Source: CAZYTX01 sp964650485 (GTDB lineage: Bacteria; RBG-13-61-14; DATKZS01). Taken from it: a stretch of DNA of 64,000 nt. Numbering within the stretch: the first letter of the stretch is position 1; each line of letters starts with the position of its first letter. The position numbers and the translations under genes were made by a program. Positions 8,565 through 16,537 of this stretch are shown here, piece by piece. The notes beneath the pieces are model-generated. The model saw nothing but the letters and a program-made list of their open reading frames with translations, was not told where the DNA came from and did no database searches. The DNA is taken from contig CAZYTX010000012.1 in the NCBI GenBank assembly GCA_964650485.1, positions 1 through 64,000 on the forward strand, written 5' to 3'.

Positions 8565-9716
8565 TATTGCTTCTCCGCCCCGGCCCGGGTCGGCCCCTCT
8601 TCAGGAGCCTTCCCTCCCCTCATGCTCTCGTTCATGAGCAGGCTCTCGATAAAGGGGTGGATGTCCCCGTCCAGCACCGCGTCCACGTTGCCGGTCTCGT
8701 GCCCGGTGCGCAGGTCTTTCACCAACTGGTAGGGCTGGAGCACGTACGACCTTATCTGCGACCCCCACTCGATGTCCTTCTTGTCCGCGGAGAAGCCCTC
8801 AATCTTGCGGCGCTGCTTCTCCTCCTCCAGCTCGTGCAGCTTGGCTTTCAGCACCTTCATGGCCTGGGCCTTGTTCTTGTGCTGGCTCCTCTCATTCTGG
8901 CACTGCACCACTATGCCGGTAGGTATATGGGTTATGCGCACCGCGGAGCTGGTCTTGTTCACCTTCTGGCCCCCGTGCCCGCTGGCGCGATAGGTGTCAA
9001 TGCGCAGGTCGTCCTGTTCAAGGTCAACCTCGATGTCCTCCTCGATGTCCGGGAGCACGAACACCGCGGCAAAGCTGGTGTGCCGCCTCTTGTTGGCGTC
9101 GAAGGGGGAGATGCGCACCAGCCGGTGCACCCCCTTCTCGGCCTTCAGATACCCGTAAGCATAATCGCCCTTGACCGCGAAGGTGACGCTCTTCAGGCCG
9201 GCCTCCTCGCCGGGAAGCTCGTCCAGGATGCGCATCTCGAACCCCATGCGCTCGGCATAACGCGCGTACATGCGTGAGAGCATCTCGGCCCAGTCCTGGG
9301 CCTCGGTGCCACCGGCCCCCGCGTTTATGGAGAGGAAGCAGTCGCCCGGGTCGTACTCGCCCGCCAGCATGACCTCCAGCTTCATCCCTCTTATGCGGGG
9401 ACCCAACTCCTGCATGGACTCCAAAGCCTCGGCGGCCGCGGACTCGTCATCCTCCTCGTCTGCCAGGTCGAGCATGACCTCCACGTCCTCGAACTCGGAG
9501 TCGAGCCCGGTCCACTTGTCCAGCTTCTGTACCAGGCGTTTCTGCTCGCGGTTCAGGCGGGCCGCATTGTCCGGGTCGGACCAGAACCCGGGCTTCTCCA
9601 TCTCGCCGCGGAGCTCGGAGAGCCTCCCCTCGATTGCAGGCAGGTCAAACATACCTCCGGAGCTGAGTATATTCTTCTTTCAAACTTTTAAGCTTTTCCC
9701 GTTGCTCTGCGAACAT
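8564..9716 (-). CDS. prfB: Peptide chain release factor 2, made by programmed +1 frameshift
   Basis: RF2 (383 residues after frameshifting) releases peptides at UGA and UAA codons. The first 23 codons start at ATG 9716 behind AAGGAG and end at an in-frame UGA at 9647-9645. The main frame continues from there to 8564. Visible RF2 hallmarks are SPF (ISPFDANKRR), the stop-codon recognition loop, and GHGGQ near residue 248, the peptidyl-hydrolysis motif. An ATG at 9652 opens the second frame, but it lies only one base after a Shine-Dalgarno-like GGAGG, too close for normal initiation; this supports frameshifting rather than independent initiation. The C-terminus is a little longer than in Escherichia coli (an Ala/Glu-rich tail). 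Coupled to lysK downstream. Confidence 0.95.
9644..9660 (-). promoter_or_regulatory. RF2 autoregulatory frameshift site
   Basis: Read on the minus strand the codons are CGG AGG UAU GUU UGA followed by C. The layout, an internal Shine-Dalgarno-like sequence, one spacer codon, a slippery codon and UGA C, matches the classical RF2 site of Escherichia coli (AGG GGG UAU CUU UGA C). The slippery codon here is GUU rather than the near-universal CUU. The +1 shift would let GUU slip to UUU and continue with GAC. Confidence 0.88.
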
Positions 9717-9834
9717 TGCTTGATCTCCTTTCAAGGCTTTACAATAATAATTATAACCCGGATCGCCTTTTTTGGGTAGGAATGCAAAGCAAAGACTTTT
9801 TTCGCACAGAGACACAGAGTAAAAGAGTATTGTA

Positions 9835-10692
9835 ATGAGAGAGCGTTTATCCCTGGCAGCTCTGTCAGTGTTCATCACTCTGGCCATCTCTCCTGTTCAA
9901 GCGGCCAGGATACACTACCTTGCCAAGAAGGGCTACCTGCGCTCAGTAAAACGCGCCATCGCACGGGACCCGGAGCTGGTGCACAAAAGAGACGGCCTTT
10001 ACCGGACCCCGCTCCACTTCGCGGCAAACTTCGGACACACCAGCACGTGCTCGTATCTCTTATACAAGGGCGCGGAGGTGGACGCAAAAGACGACCGCGG
10101 CTTCACACCGCTCCACCACGCATCGAGCTACGGGTACCACGAGACCGTCTCGCTTCTCCTCTCAAGGGGCGCGGACGCGAATGCAAGGGACCAGCAGGGG
10201 GACACCCCCCTGCACGTGGCAGCCTCCTTCGGCAAGCAGAAGGTGGCCGCTCTCCTGCTTTCCAGGGGCGCATACATTGACGCCAGGAACAAGTGGGGCA
10301 TGACCCCGCTCTACCAGGTCGCGGCCTCCCGGGAGGAGATGGCGCTTTTCCTGCTCGAGAACGGCGCTGACCCGGACATACCCAATCAGGACGGGGTGAC
10401 TCCGCTCCATAACACCGCCCTTTTGGGAAAGGATGACGAGTCGTGGACACTGATCAGGAAAGGCGCGGACGTAAACGCAAGGACCGACTCCGATGACACG
10501 CCCCTCCACTGGGCCGTGGTGTCGAGGAGCCTCGGGGTGGTTACGCTGCTGGTAAAGCACGGCGCTGACCTGGAGGCCGCTGACAGTAGCGGCCGCATCC
10601 CCTATGAGCTGGCAATGGAACTCGGCTTTCAGGAGATAGCGGACGCCATAAAGAAGGCCGAGAGCGGGGAGGAAGGCGAGGGGAGCGAGTAG
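9835..10692 (+). CDS. Exported ankyrin-repeat protein
   Basis: A 285-residue protein with an N-terminal signal peptide (positive MRER, hydrophobic stretch, likely cleavage after SPVQA) followed by about seven ankyrin repeats from residue 30 to 275. Repeats show the usual pattern, for example GFTPLHHASSYGYHETVSLL and DTPLHVAASFGKQKVAALLL. Ankyrin repeats bind other proteins; a periplasmic or surface location is expected. The C-terminus is Glu-rich. No enzyme domain is present. It is divergent from prfB and convergent with the PLP-enzyme gene at 10757, so it is probably a single-gene unit. Function beyond protein binding is not readable. Confidence 0.85.
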   Translation: MRERLSLAALSVFITLAISPVQAARIHYLAKKGYLRSVKRAIARDPELVHKRDGLYRTPLHFAANFGHTSTCSYLLYKGAEVDAKDDRGFTPLHHASSYGYHETVSLLLSRGADANARDQQGDTPLHVAASFGKQKVAALLLSRGAYIDARNKWGMTPLYQVAASREEMALFLLENGADPDIPNQDGVTPLHNTALLGKDDESWTLIRKGADVNARTDSDDTPLHWAVVSRSLGVVTLLVKHGADLEAADSSGRIPYELAMELGFQEIADAIKKAESGEEGEGSE

Positions 10693-10700
10693 CGAAGGAA

Positions 10701-10722
10701 CGCCAATACCCTTGGCGTCTTT
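10701..10722 (+). terminator. Probable intrinsic terminator after the ankyrin gene
   Basis: CGCCAA (10701-10706) and TTGGCG (10712-10717) form a six-pair stem with a five-base loop, followed by TCTTT. It starts 8 bp after the ankyrin stop codon. The T run is short. Confidence 0.5.
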
Positions 10723-10756
10723 GCTCGGCGCCCCTACGGGCCTACGTGCTTGGCGC

Positions 10757-11851
10757 TCACTGGCTCTTTCCCCGGGCCTTTATCCGCCACACGTCAGCCA
10801 CCTCGTCTTCCTGGACCACGTACATTTTATCGTGCAGGTTTATGGTGGTGCAGATGTGGGAGGGGTAGAGCTCGACCTTGTCGCCCACCTTGAGCCGCGG
10901 CTCGCCCGTCTCGCACAACAGGTGCCCGTGCTCCTCGGATAGCATCGCCAGCCTGGTGTCCGGCACGCCTATAAGCTCGGGCAGACCGAACTCGTATGTC
11001 ATCACCTTCATGCCGGCGTCAATGATGGCCCAGCCGGGAAGGGCCGGGGAGTTGGACCACACGGTGGAGAGTATGGTCGCGGACTTCTCGAACCCCTGCT
11101 CCAGCTTCCCGTACTTCACGTCCAGGAGCGGGTAGGAGCCGGCCTGGACCTCGGTCACACCCGGGCAGGTCCCGCTTACGTTATACGTGCCGGTGCCCCC
11201 GCCCGATACTATCTCGCATGGGAGCCCGGACTCCCGGATGTACTCCGCGGCCTCAACCAGCATGCCCATGCTCCTCTCGGCCTCGGCCCTCCTCTGCTGC
11301 TCGTCCTCCATGTTGACCACGTGGCCCTCGTACCCCATCACGCCCCGGAGCTCCACGCCCGCGGCCTTGTCCACAACCTTTGCCAGTGCCGCCGCGTCCT
11401 CGGGCTTGACCCCGCAGCGCGGCAGGCCCACGAACACGTCCACCAGCACGCCTATGGTCACCCCGCTTGCTTTGGCAGCCCCCGAGAGCATGTCCACCTG
11501 TGCCGGGTCGTCCACAGCGCACATCACGCTCGAGCCCTTGTTAAGCCCTGCCAGCCGCGCCACCTTGCCCTTGCCCACCACCTCGTTGGCTATGAGCACG
11601 TCCTCGATGCCGGCCTCCACCAGAACCTCGGCCTCGCTCACCTTGGCGCAGGTGATCCCGTGGGCGCCCGCTTCGAGCTGCATCCTGGCTATCTCCACGG
11701 TCTTGGGCGTCTTCCAGTGGGGCCGGACGTTTGCCGGCTTGTCCTTGAAGAACTCGGCCATCTTCTTGATGTTCCGCTCGAGCTTCGAAAGGTCCACCAG
11801 GAAGGCCGGGGTGTCAATGTCCCACTTGCTCTTTCCGATCATGTCTTTCAA
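10757..11851 (-). CDS. D-threonine aldolase / D-serine dehydratase-like PLP enzyme (alanine racemase fold)
   Basis: A protein of about 364 residues of the fold-type III PLP family that acts on D-hydroxyamino acids. RPHWKTPK carries the Lys expected to bind PLP, and the C-terminal segment PSHICTTINLHDKM holds the His-x-Cys pair that binds a metal in D-serine dehydratases and D-threonine aldolases. GGGTGTYN is the phosphate-binding loop. The start is probably TTG at 11851, with GGAG eight bases upstream; ATG 11842 is an alternative, and the frame stays open upstream to an ATG at 11902. It follows mtnA closely and is the last gene of the minus-strand cluster. The sequence does not separate aldolase from dehydratase activity. 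Confidence 0.85.
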   Translation of the reverse strand: MKDMIGKSKWDIDTPAFLVDLSKLERNIKKMAEFFKDKPANVRPHWKTPKTVEIARMQLEAGAHGITCAKVSEAEVLVEAGIEDVLIANEVVGKGKVARLAGLNKGSSVMCAVDDPAQVDMLSGAAKASGVTIGVLVDVFVGLPRCGVKPEDAAALAKVVDKAAGVELRGVMGYEGHVVNMEDEQQRRAEAERSMGMLVEAAEYIRESGLPCEIVSGGGTGTYNVSGTCPGVTEVQAGSYPLLDVKYGKLEQGFEKSATILSTVWSNSPALPGWAIIDAGMKVMTYEFGLPELIGVPDTRLAMLSEEHGHLLCETGEPRLKVGDKVELYPSHICTTINLHDKMYVVQEDEVADVWRIKARGKSQ

Positions 11852-11912
11852 GGGCGTCACTCCTTTTTCGCTTCGAACAATCGGGTTATGGGGAGTTGGC
11901 ATTTATATGTTT

Positions 11913-12962
11913 TTAAGACCCGGCCCTGCTGAAAAGTTCCGCGATGGCGTCGCGGCCGGGCGGCTCGGCCACCCCGGCCTCGGTGAAGAGCGCCTTTATG
12001 AGTGCGGCGGGTGTCACGTCGAACGCGGGGTGACACACCTTTGTGTTCTCGGGCACTATCCTGGTTCCGAGCACGTGTGTGATCTCGGTGGGGGTGCGCT
12101 CCTCGATGGGGATGTCGTCTCCGGTGGGCGTTTCCAGGTCTATGGTCGAGAGCGGCGCTGCGATGAAGAAGGGCAGCCCGTGCCTGTCCGCGAGCACTGC
12201 CACCGAGTACGTGCCGATCTTGTTTGCGGCGTCTCCGTTTGCAGCCACCCTGTCCGCGCCCGTGACCACCTTGTTTATCCTGTGGGTCTTCATGAGGTGC
12301 CCTGCCATGTTGTCTGTGATAAGGGTCACGGGTATATCGTCCTTTTGCAGCTCCCACACTGTCAGGCGTGCCCCTTGCAGGAAGGGCCTGGTCTCGTCGG
12401 CCATGACCTGTATGCTCTTGCCGTCTTCAACCGCTGCCCGGATCACCCCGAGGGCCGTGCCGTAGCCGCCGGTTGCCAGGGCCCCGGCGTTGCAGTGGGT
12501 GAGCACCACGTCCCCGTCATCGAGGTACTCTGCACCGTTCCTGCCCATGCGCCTGTTTATCTCGATGTCCTCCTCCAGCACCTTGATTGACTCCTTCTCA
12601 AGGGCCCGGGCGACCTCACCCGGCGAGGCATCGGGCATCTCCTCCACCGTCCTTTTCATGCGCTCTATTGCCCAGAACAAATTGACCGCGGTGGGCCTGG
12701 TCTTTAAAAGCCTTGCGCATGCACTGTCAAGGAACTCCCTGAACCGCTTTTGGTCTTTGTCCTTTGCCTCAAAGGCGGCGAGCGCCACTCCCATTGCCGC
12801 GGCAATGCCGATGGCCGGGGCCCCCCTTATGACCATGGTCTCGATGGCCTCGGCCACTTCCTCGTGTGTCTCATATTCGTTGTAGACCTCTTCCACGGGC
12901 AGGCAACGCTGGTCAATCATCACCACCCGGCCCTCCCTCCATTCAATGGTCTTGAAGCTCAT
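11913..12962 (-). CDS. mtnA: S-methyl-5-thioribose-1-phosphate isomerase
   Basis: A 349-residue member of the eIF2B-like family that converts methylthioribose-1-phosphate to methylthioribulose-1-phosphate in methionine salvage. The N-terminus has the family pattern, with MVIRGAPAIGIAAAMG near residues 43-58. The catalytic Cys lies in LTHCNAGALATGGYGTALG, and the catalytic Asp in VVTGADRVAANGDAANKIGT. The start has AAAAGGAG seven bases upstream. The related aIF2B/ribose-1,5-bisphosphate isomerase family is possible, but the HCNAGALAT segment and length favour MtnA. No other methionine-salvage gene is in the window; the neighbours are enolase upstream and the PLP enzyme downstream. Confidence 0.9.
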   Translation of the reverse strand: MSFKTIEWREGRVVMIDQRCLPVEEVYNEYETHEEVAEAIETMVIRGAPAIGIAAAMGVALAAFEAKDKDQKRFREFLDSACARLLKTRPTAVNLFWAIERMKRTVEEMPDASPGEVARALEKESIKVLEEDIEINRRMGRNGAEYLDDGDVVLTHCNAGALATGGYGTALGVIRAAVEDGKSIQVMADETRPFLQGARLTVWELQKDDIPVTLITDNMAGHLMKTHRINKVVTGADRVAANGDAANKIGTYSVAVLADRHGLPFFIAAPLSTIDLETPTGDDIPIEERTPTEITHVLGTRIVPENTKVCHPAFDVTPAALIKALFTEAGVAEPPGRDAIAELFSRAGS

Positions 12963-12982
12963 GCAGGTCTCCTTTTGGGGTC

Positions 12983-14257
12983 TTACGGCAGGGCGTCAAT
13001 GCCCGGGTAATGGGCATGCTTCCCGAGCTCCTCCTCGATGCGCAGGAGCTGGTTGTACTTGCACACCCTGTCGGTGCGCGACACGGACCCGGTCTTTATC
13101 TGCCCCGCTCCCATGGCCACCACCAGGTCTGCAATGAAGGTGTCCTCGGTCTCGCCCGAGCGGTGGGAGACCACCGCGGAGTATCCTGCCAGATGCGCCA
13201 GGTCCATGGCGTCCATGGTCTCGGTGAGGGTGCCGATCTGGTTTAGCTTTATGAGTATGGAGTTTGCCACATCCTTTTCAAAGCCGGTCATGAGCCTCTT
13301 GGTGCTGGTCACGAACAGGTCGTCGCCCACGATCTGTACGTCCTGGCCCAGCCTGTCGGTGAGTGTGTTCCACCCCTTCCAGTCGTCCTGTGCCAGGCCG
13401 TCCTCGATGCTCACGATAGGATACCTTGCGCACAGGTCCTCGTAGTAGTCCACCATCTGGTTCGCGGTGAGCCTCTTTTTCTCGCTTGCGAGCACGTACC
13501 TCCCGTTCTTGTAGAACTCGGATGCAGCGGGGTCGAGGGCTATTGCAATCTGGTCGCCGGGGGTGTAGCCGGCCTTTTTGACGGCCTGCACGAGGAGCTT
13601 TAGCGCCTCCTCGTTGGAGTCCAGGTCCGGCGCGAACCCTCCCTCGTCTCCCACTGTGGTCCCGAGCTTCCTGGCGCCAAGCACGGACTTGAGTGTATGG
13701 AACACCTCGGAGCCCCAGCGGAGCGCCTCGGAGAAGCTCTTCGCTCCCACCGGCATGATCATGAACTCCTGGATGTCAACGTTGTTGTCAGCGTGCGCAC
13801 CCCCGTTCAGGATGTTCATCATGGGCACGGGCAGCACGTACGCCCGGAGCCCGCCCAGGTACCTGTACAGGGGCAGGCCGTAGAACTCCGCCGCGGCCCG
13901 GGCGCATGCAAGGGAAGCGCCCAGTATGGCGTTTGCGCCCAGCTTTGCCTTGTTGGCCGTGCCGTCAAGGTTTATGAGGGCCCTGTCCAGGTCCCGCTGC
14001 GCGTCCGCGGGCATGCCTTTCAGCTTGTTTGCAACGGGGCCGTTCACGTTCTTGACCGCCTTGGTCACGCCTTTGCCCTTGTATTTTTTCGGGTCGCTGT
14101 CTCTAAGCTCGATGGCCTCGTGCTCGCCGGTGGACGCGCCCGATGGCACCGCGGCCCTGGCCTTGATCCCGCACTCGAGCGCGACCTCGACCTCGACTGT
14201 GGGGTTCCCGCGCGAGTCCAGGACCTGTCTTGCATTCACGTTCGCGATCTCTATCAT
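12983..14257 (-). CDS. eno: Enolase (phosphopyruvate hydratase)
   Basis: A 424-residue glycolytic enzyme that interconverts 2-phosphoglycerate and phosphoenolpyruvate. The N-terminus reads ARQVLDSRGNPTVEVEV. The catalytic loop SGASTG, VGDEGGFAPD, the magnesium-binding SIEDGLAQDDW and the signature ILIKLNQIGTLTET are all present, and the length is standard. The start ATG lies one base after the stop of the upstream SGNH hydrolase gene, and its GGAGAG ribosome site is inside that gene, so translation is probably coupled. A housekeeping gene in tandem with envelope-sugar genes is unusual and suggests shared transcription from upstream of 17580. Confidence 0.97.
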   Translation of the reverse strand: MIEIANVNARQVLDSRGNPTVEVEVALECGIKARAAVPSGASTGEHEAIELRDSDPKKYKGKGVTKAVKNVNGPVANKLKGMPADAQRDLDRALINLDGTANKAKLGANAILGASLACARAAAEFYGLPLYRYLGGLRAYVLPVPMMNILNGGAHADNNVDIQEFMIMPVGAKSFSEALRWGSEVFHTLKSVLGARKLGTTVGDEGGFAPDLDSNEEALKLLVQAVKKAGYTPGDQIAIALDPAASEFYKNGRYVLASEKKRLTANQMVDYYEDLCARYPIVSIEDGLAQDDWKGWNTLTDRLGQDVQIVGDDLFVTSTKRLMTGFEKDVANSILIKLNQIGTLTETMDAMDLAHLAGYSAVVSHRSGETEDTFIADLVVAMGAGQIKTGSVSRTDRVCKYNQLLRIEEELGKHAHYPGIDALP

Positions 14258-14258
14258 T

Positions 14259-15308
14259 TTATCTCTCCAATTCTTCTTCTATTGAATTTGCAATGCTTTT
14301 CCCTATCAGCCCGTAACCCTTCTTATTGGGGTGGATGAGGTCTTTCTCCGGCTCGTCAAAAAGCTTTGTAACACCGTGGCTTTTGAAAATCAAGTCGAGG
14401 TCAACCAGAGCCGCGGCGCGCTCTTTTGCGATATCTCTCACCGCCTGGTTGTATTTATTATGCAGTTTTGAGAGGTCGTCTTCCGGGTTTATGAACCCGA
14501 GGTGAGTGAGGAAGTCCGGGACCTTGCCCGTGGGTATGGCGCTGGGCGAGGTCGCCAGAACCGGAACTGCCCCTGCCCTTTTGCATTCTTCTATCATGGA
14601 AGCGAGGTTTCGGGAGTATTGCCCCGGTGGCACGCGGAGCTTTTTTGGTGGCTGTTTTAGAGCCAGCCCCAGGGCGCTTACTCCTTTGTGCACGAGCTGG
14701 TAGAGCCGCAATGACTGCAAGGGGTGTATCTTTTCCTCTTTGGAAGAAGTCCTTTGTTCGAGCTGCTCCTTGTCCGTGTAGCCCTTTGCCAGCCAGTGGT
14801 CGTTCCACCCGAAGAGTATGACCACCACGTCGGGCTTGTACTCCTCCAGCACTTTCCTCAACAGCCGCAGCCCCTGCAGGGAGGAGTAACCCGGGACCCC
14901 GAAGTTCATGGCCTCCACCGGCCGGCCGAGCTCATCATCCAGGAGCCCGGATACGGTAGAGGTATAAGCCGCCTCCGGCCGGCCGAAGGTCACCGAGTCT
15001 CCCAGGCAAGCGACGCGCAATGCGCCCTCCTTCTTCTTGGCGCTGAACTCCGGGCCGCGGAACCCCTGGGAGTTGAGACTGGAAAACCCCCGTCCGAAGT
15101 CATATCCCGGCCTCATCCTCCACAAGAGATCGGGGTCCGGCTGGAAGATGTTGTGCAGCTCGTGCGGGCTCGGGAAGTTGAAGCGCATGTAGGCAAGCCC
15201 GGTCTCGAAGCGGAAGCCCGTCACCCTAAGCGCCGCTTCCGCCACGCCCAGCATGAAAATCGCGACGAGCACGCCCGTTGCCATCCTGCGCGTCCAGGGC
15301 CTGCTCAT
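14259..15308 (-). CDS. Membrane-anchored SGNH/GDSL hydrolase
   Basis: A 349-residue protein with an N-terminal membrane segment (about residues 10-28) and an extracytoplasmic SGNH-hydrolase domain. Block I is CLGDSVTFGR with the nucleophile Ser, block II GVPGYSSLQG, block III FGWND, and block V DLIHPNKKGYG with the catalytic Asp-His. Such enzymes remove or transfer ester groups on lipids or polysaccharides. It overlaps by 4 bp the start of its paralogue at 15305-16537 in the same order and layout, so the pair arose by duplication. Upstream is a glycosyltransferase gene, suggesting action on a surface glycan; the substrate is unknown. Confidence 0.82.
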   Translation of the reverse strand: MSRPWTRRMATGVLVAIFMLGVAEAALRVTGFRFETGLAYMRFNFPSPHELHNIFQPDPDLLWRMRPGYDFGRGFSSLNSQGFRGPEFSAKKKEGALRVACLGDSVTFGRPEAAYTSTVSGLLDDELGRPVEAMNFGVPGYSSLQGLRLLRKVLEEYKPDVVVILFGWNDHWLAKGYTDKEQLEQRTSSKEEKIHPLQSLRLYQLVHKGVSALGLALKQPPKKLRVPPGQYSRNLASMIEECKRAGAVPVLATSPSAIPTGKVPDFLTHLGFINPEDDLSKLHNKYNQAVRDIAKERAAALVDLDLIFKSHGVTKLFDEPEKDLIHPNKKGYGLIGKSIANSIEEELER

Positions 15309-16537
15309 TTCCCAGCGTCCCTCCCGCAGTAATCTTTAAAGCTATTGAAGCGAGAGACCATGCGCGCAAGCTCTTCCGCTATGATCTCGTGTCCCCACTC
15401 GTTCGGGTGTCCATTGTCAATCATGAGGTGTCTCCAGGGCTCTTTTTCTATTAGCCCGGGCATTTTTTTTCTTATGCCCCCCGCCCGCTCCGGGTCGAGC
15501 TCCCGCTTCTGTATACGCTCTAGCTTTCTCTTGAACAGTTTGCGCAGGTCCACGGCCTGCAGTTCGAGCTCGCCTGCGATGATTCGCATGAGCTCGCGTC
15601 CCTTCCATGGTTTCCACTTCTCCGGCATCTTTGCGCCGTGCTCTTCTGCGACCTTTTTTATCTCGCTTGTCACGTGGTCCGGGGGAAGCGAGGGATAGTC
15701 CACGTGCACCAGCACCAGGCCAGCGCCTATCTTATCGCACTCTTGTTTTACCGTCTCCACGTTTTTTTGGAACTCCTCCATGCTCACCTTGCGCTTTATG
15801 CGGGGTATGTAGGTTTCGGGGTCCAGTGTAATTCCCCGGGCCAGGTTGTCGGCGTACACCACGCCGGACTTTACGAGCTTGTAAATCTGGATGCGGTGTA
15901 ACAGCATTGACATCCGGCCTATGTCGAACGTCCGGTCCTGCATGTGCTCCTTGTCGCTCTTTATGGCGGGGAGCCTGTCGTTCGGCCCGAAGGCGAATAT
16001 AACCACCTGCGGGTCCAGGTCCGAGGCGCACCTTTTCATTAGCTGCATCCCCTGGAAGGATGTGTAGCCGGTGACCCCGAGGTTCAACACCTCGACCCCG
16101 CCCCGGCCGCAGTCTCTTGTCAGCATACTTTCCAGGACCGCGGGAAAGGCCTCGCTGTCGCCCACGCTCCAGCCGAAGGTGGTGGAGTCGCCTATGCACG
16201 CCACCCGGAACACCCGGTCCGGTCTTTGCTCTTTGAAGGATGGACCGCGGAACCCGTGCTCGTTTATGTGCACGGTCTTCCTGTATATACCGTGATGGTC
16301 CAGGGTCTGGTCGGGCTTGAAGCGCCAGAAGAGGTAGGGGTCGAACTCCACGGTGCGGTTCATGACCCGGCGCTTGCTGTGCATGTCAAGCAGGGGCATG
16401 CCCAGCACGTCCGCGCCGAAGTTAAAGTAGAAGCTGAAGTCGTGAAGGCGAAGCACGGCCTCGGCCCCGATAAGCACCACCGCCACGAAGACCAGGGCGA
16501 AGAGGGCCCGCTTTTTCGCGGACAGCCTCGCCATCAT
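15305..16537 (-). CDS. Membrane-anchored SGNH/GDSL hydrolase, paralogue
   Basis: A 410-residue paralogue of the protein at 14259-15308. It has an N-terminal membrane anchor (hydrophobic ALFALVFVAVVLIGAEAVL) and blocks CIGDSTTFGW, GVTGYTSFQG, FGPND and DNGHPNEWGHEI with the catalytic Ser, Gly, Asn and Asp-His. It is about 60 residues longer than its paralogue, with extra sequence before block V. The start overlaps the end of the glycosyltransferase gene by 4 bp (ATGA-type). This tight coupling of GT4, SGNH and SGNH suggests they modify the same extracytoplasmic carbohydrate. Deacetylase or acyltransferase roles are both possible. Confidence 0.82.
   Translation of the reverse strand: MMARLSAKKRALFALVFVAVVLIGAEAVLRLHDFSFYFNFGADVLGMPLLDMHSKRRVMNRTVEFDPYLFWRFKPDQTLDHHGIYRKTVHINEHGFRGPSFKEQRPDRVFRVACIGDSTTFGWSVGDSEAFPAVLESMLTRDCGRGGVEVLNLGVTGYTSFQGMQLMKRCASDLDPQVVIFAFGPNDRLPAIKSDKEHMQDRTFDIGRMSMLLHRIQIYKLVKSGVVYADNLARGITLDPETYIPRIKRKVSMEEFQKNVETVKQECDKIGAGLVLVHVDYPSLPPDHVTSEIKKVAEEHGAKMPEKWKPWKGRELMRIIAGELELQAVDLRKLFKRKLERIQKRELDPERAGGIRKKMPGLIEKEPWRHLMIDNGHPNEWGHEIIAEELARMVSRFNSFKDYCGRDAGK

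Noticed and set aside
9652..9716. Sequencing error or pseudogene at the start of prfB
   Set aside because: The UGA C context, internal Shine-Dalgarno-like element and spacing match the known RF2 frameshift signal.
11187..12590. Long plus-strand open frame over the PLP-enzyme and mtnA genes
   Set aside because: It is a Ser/Pro-rich antisense frame of two clearly recognisable minus-strand genes and has no family pattern.
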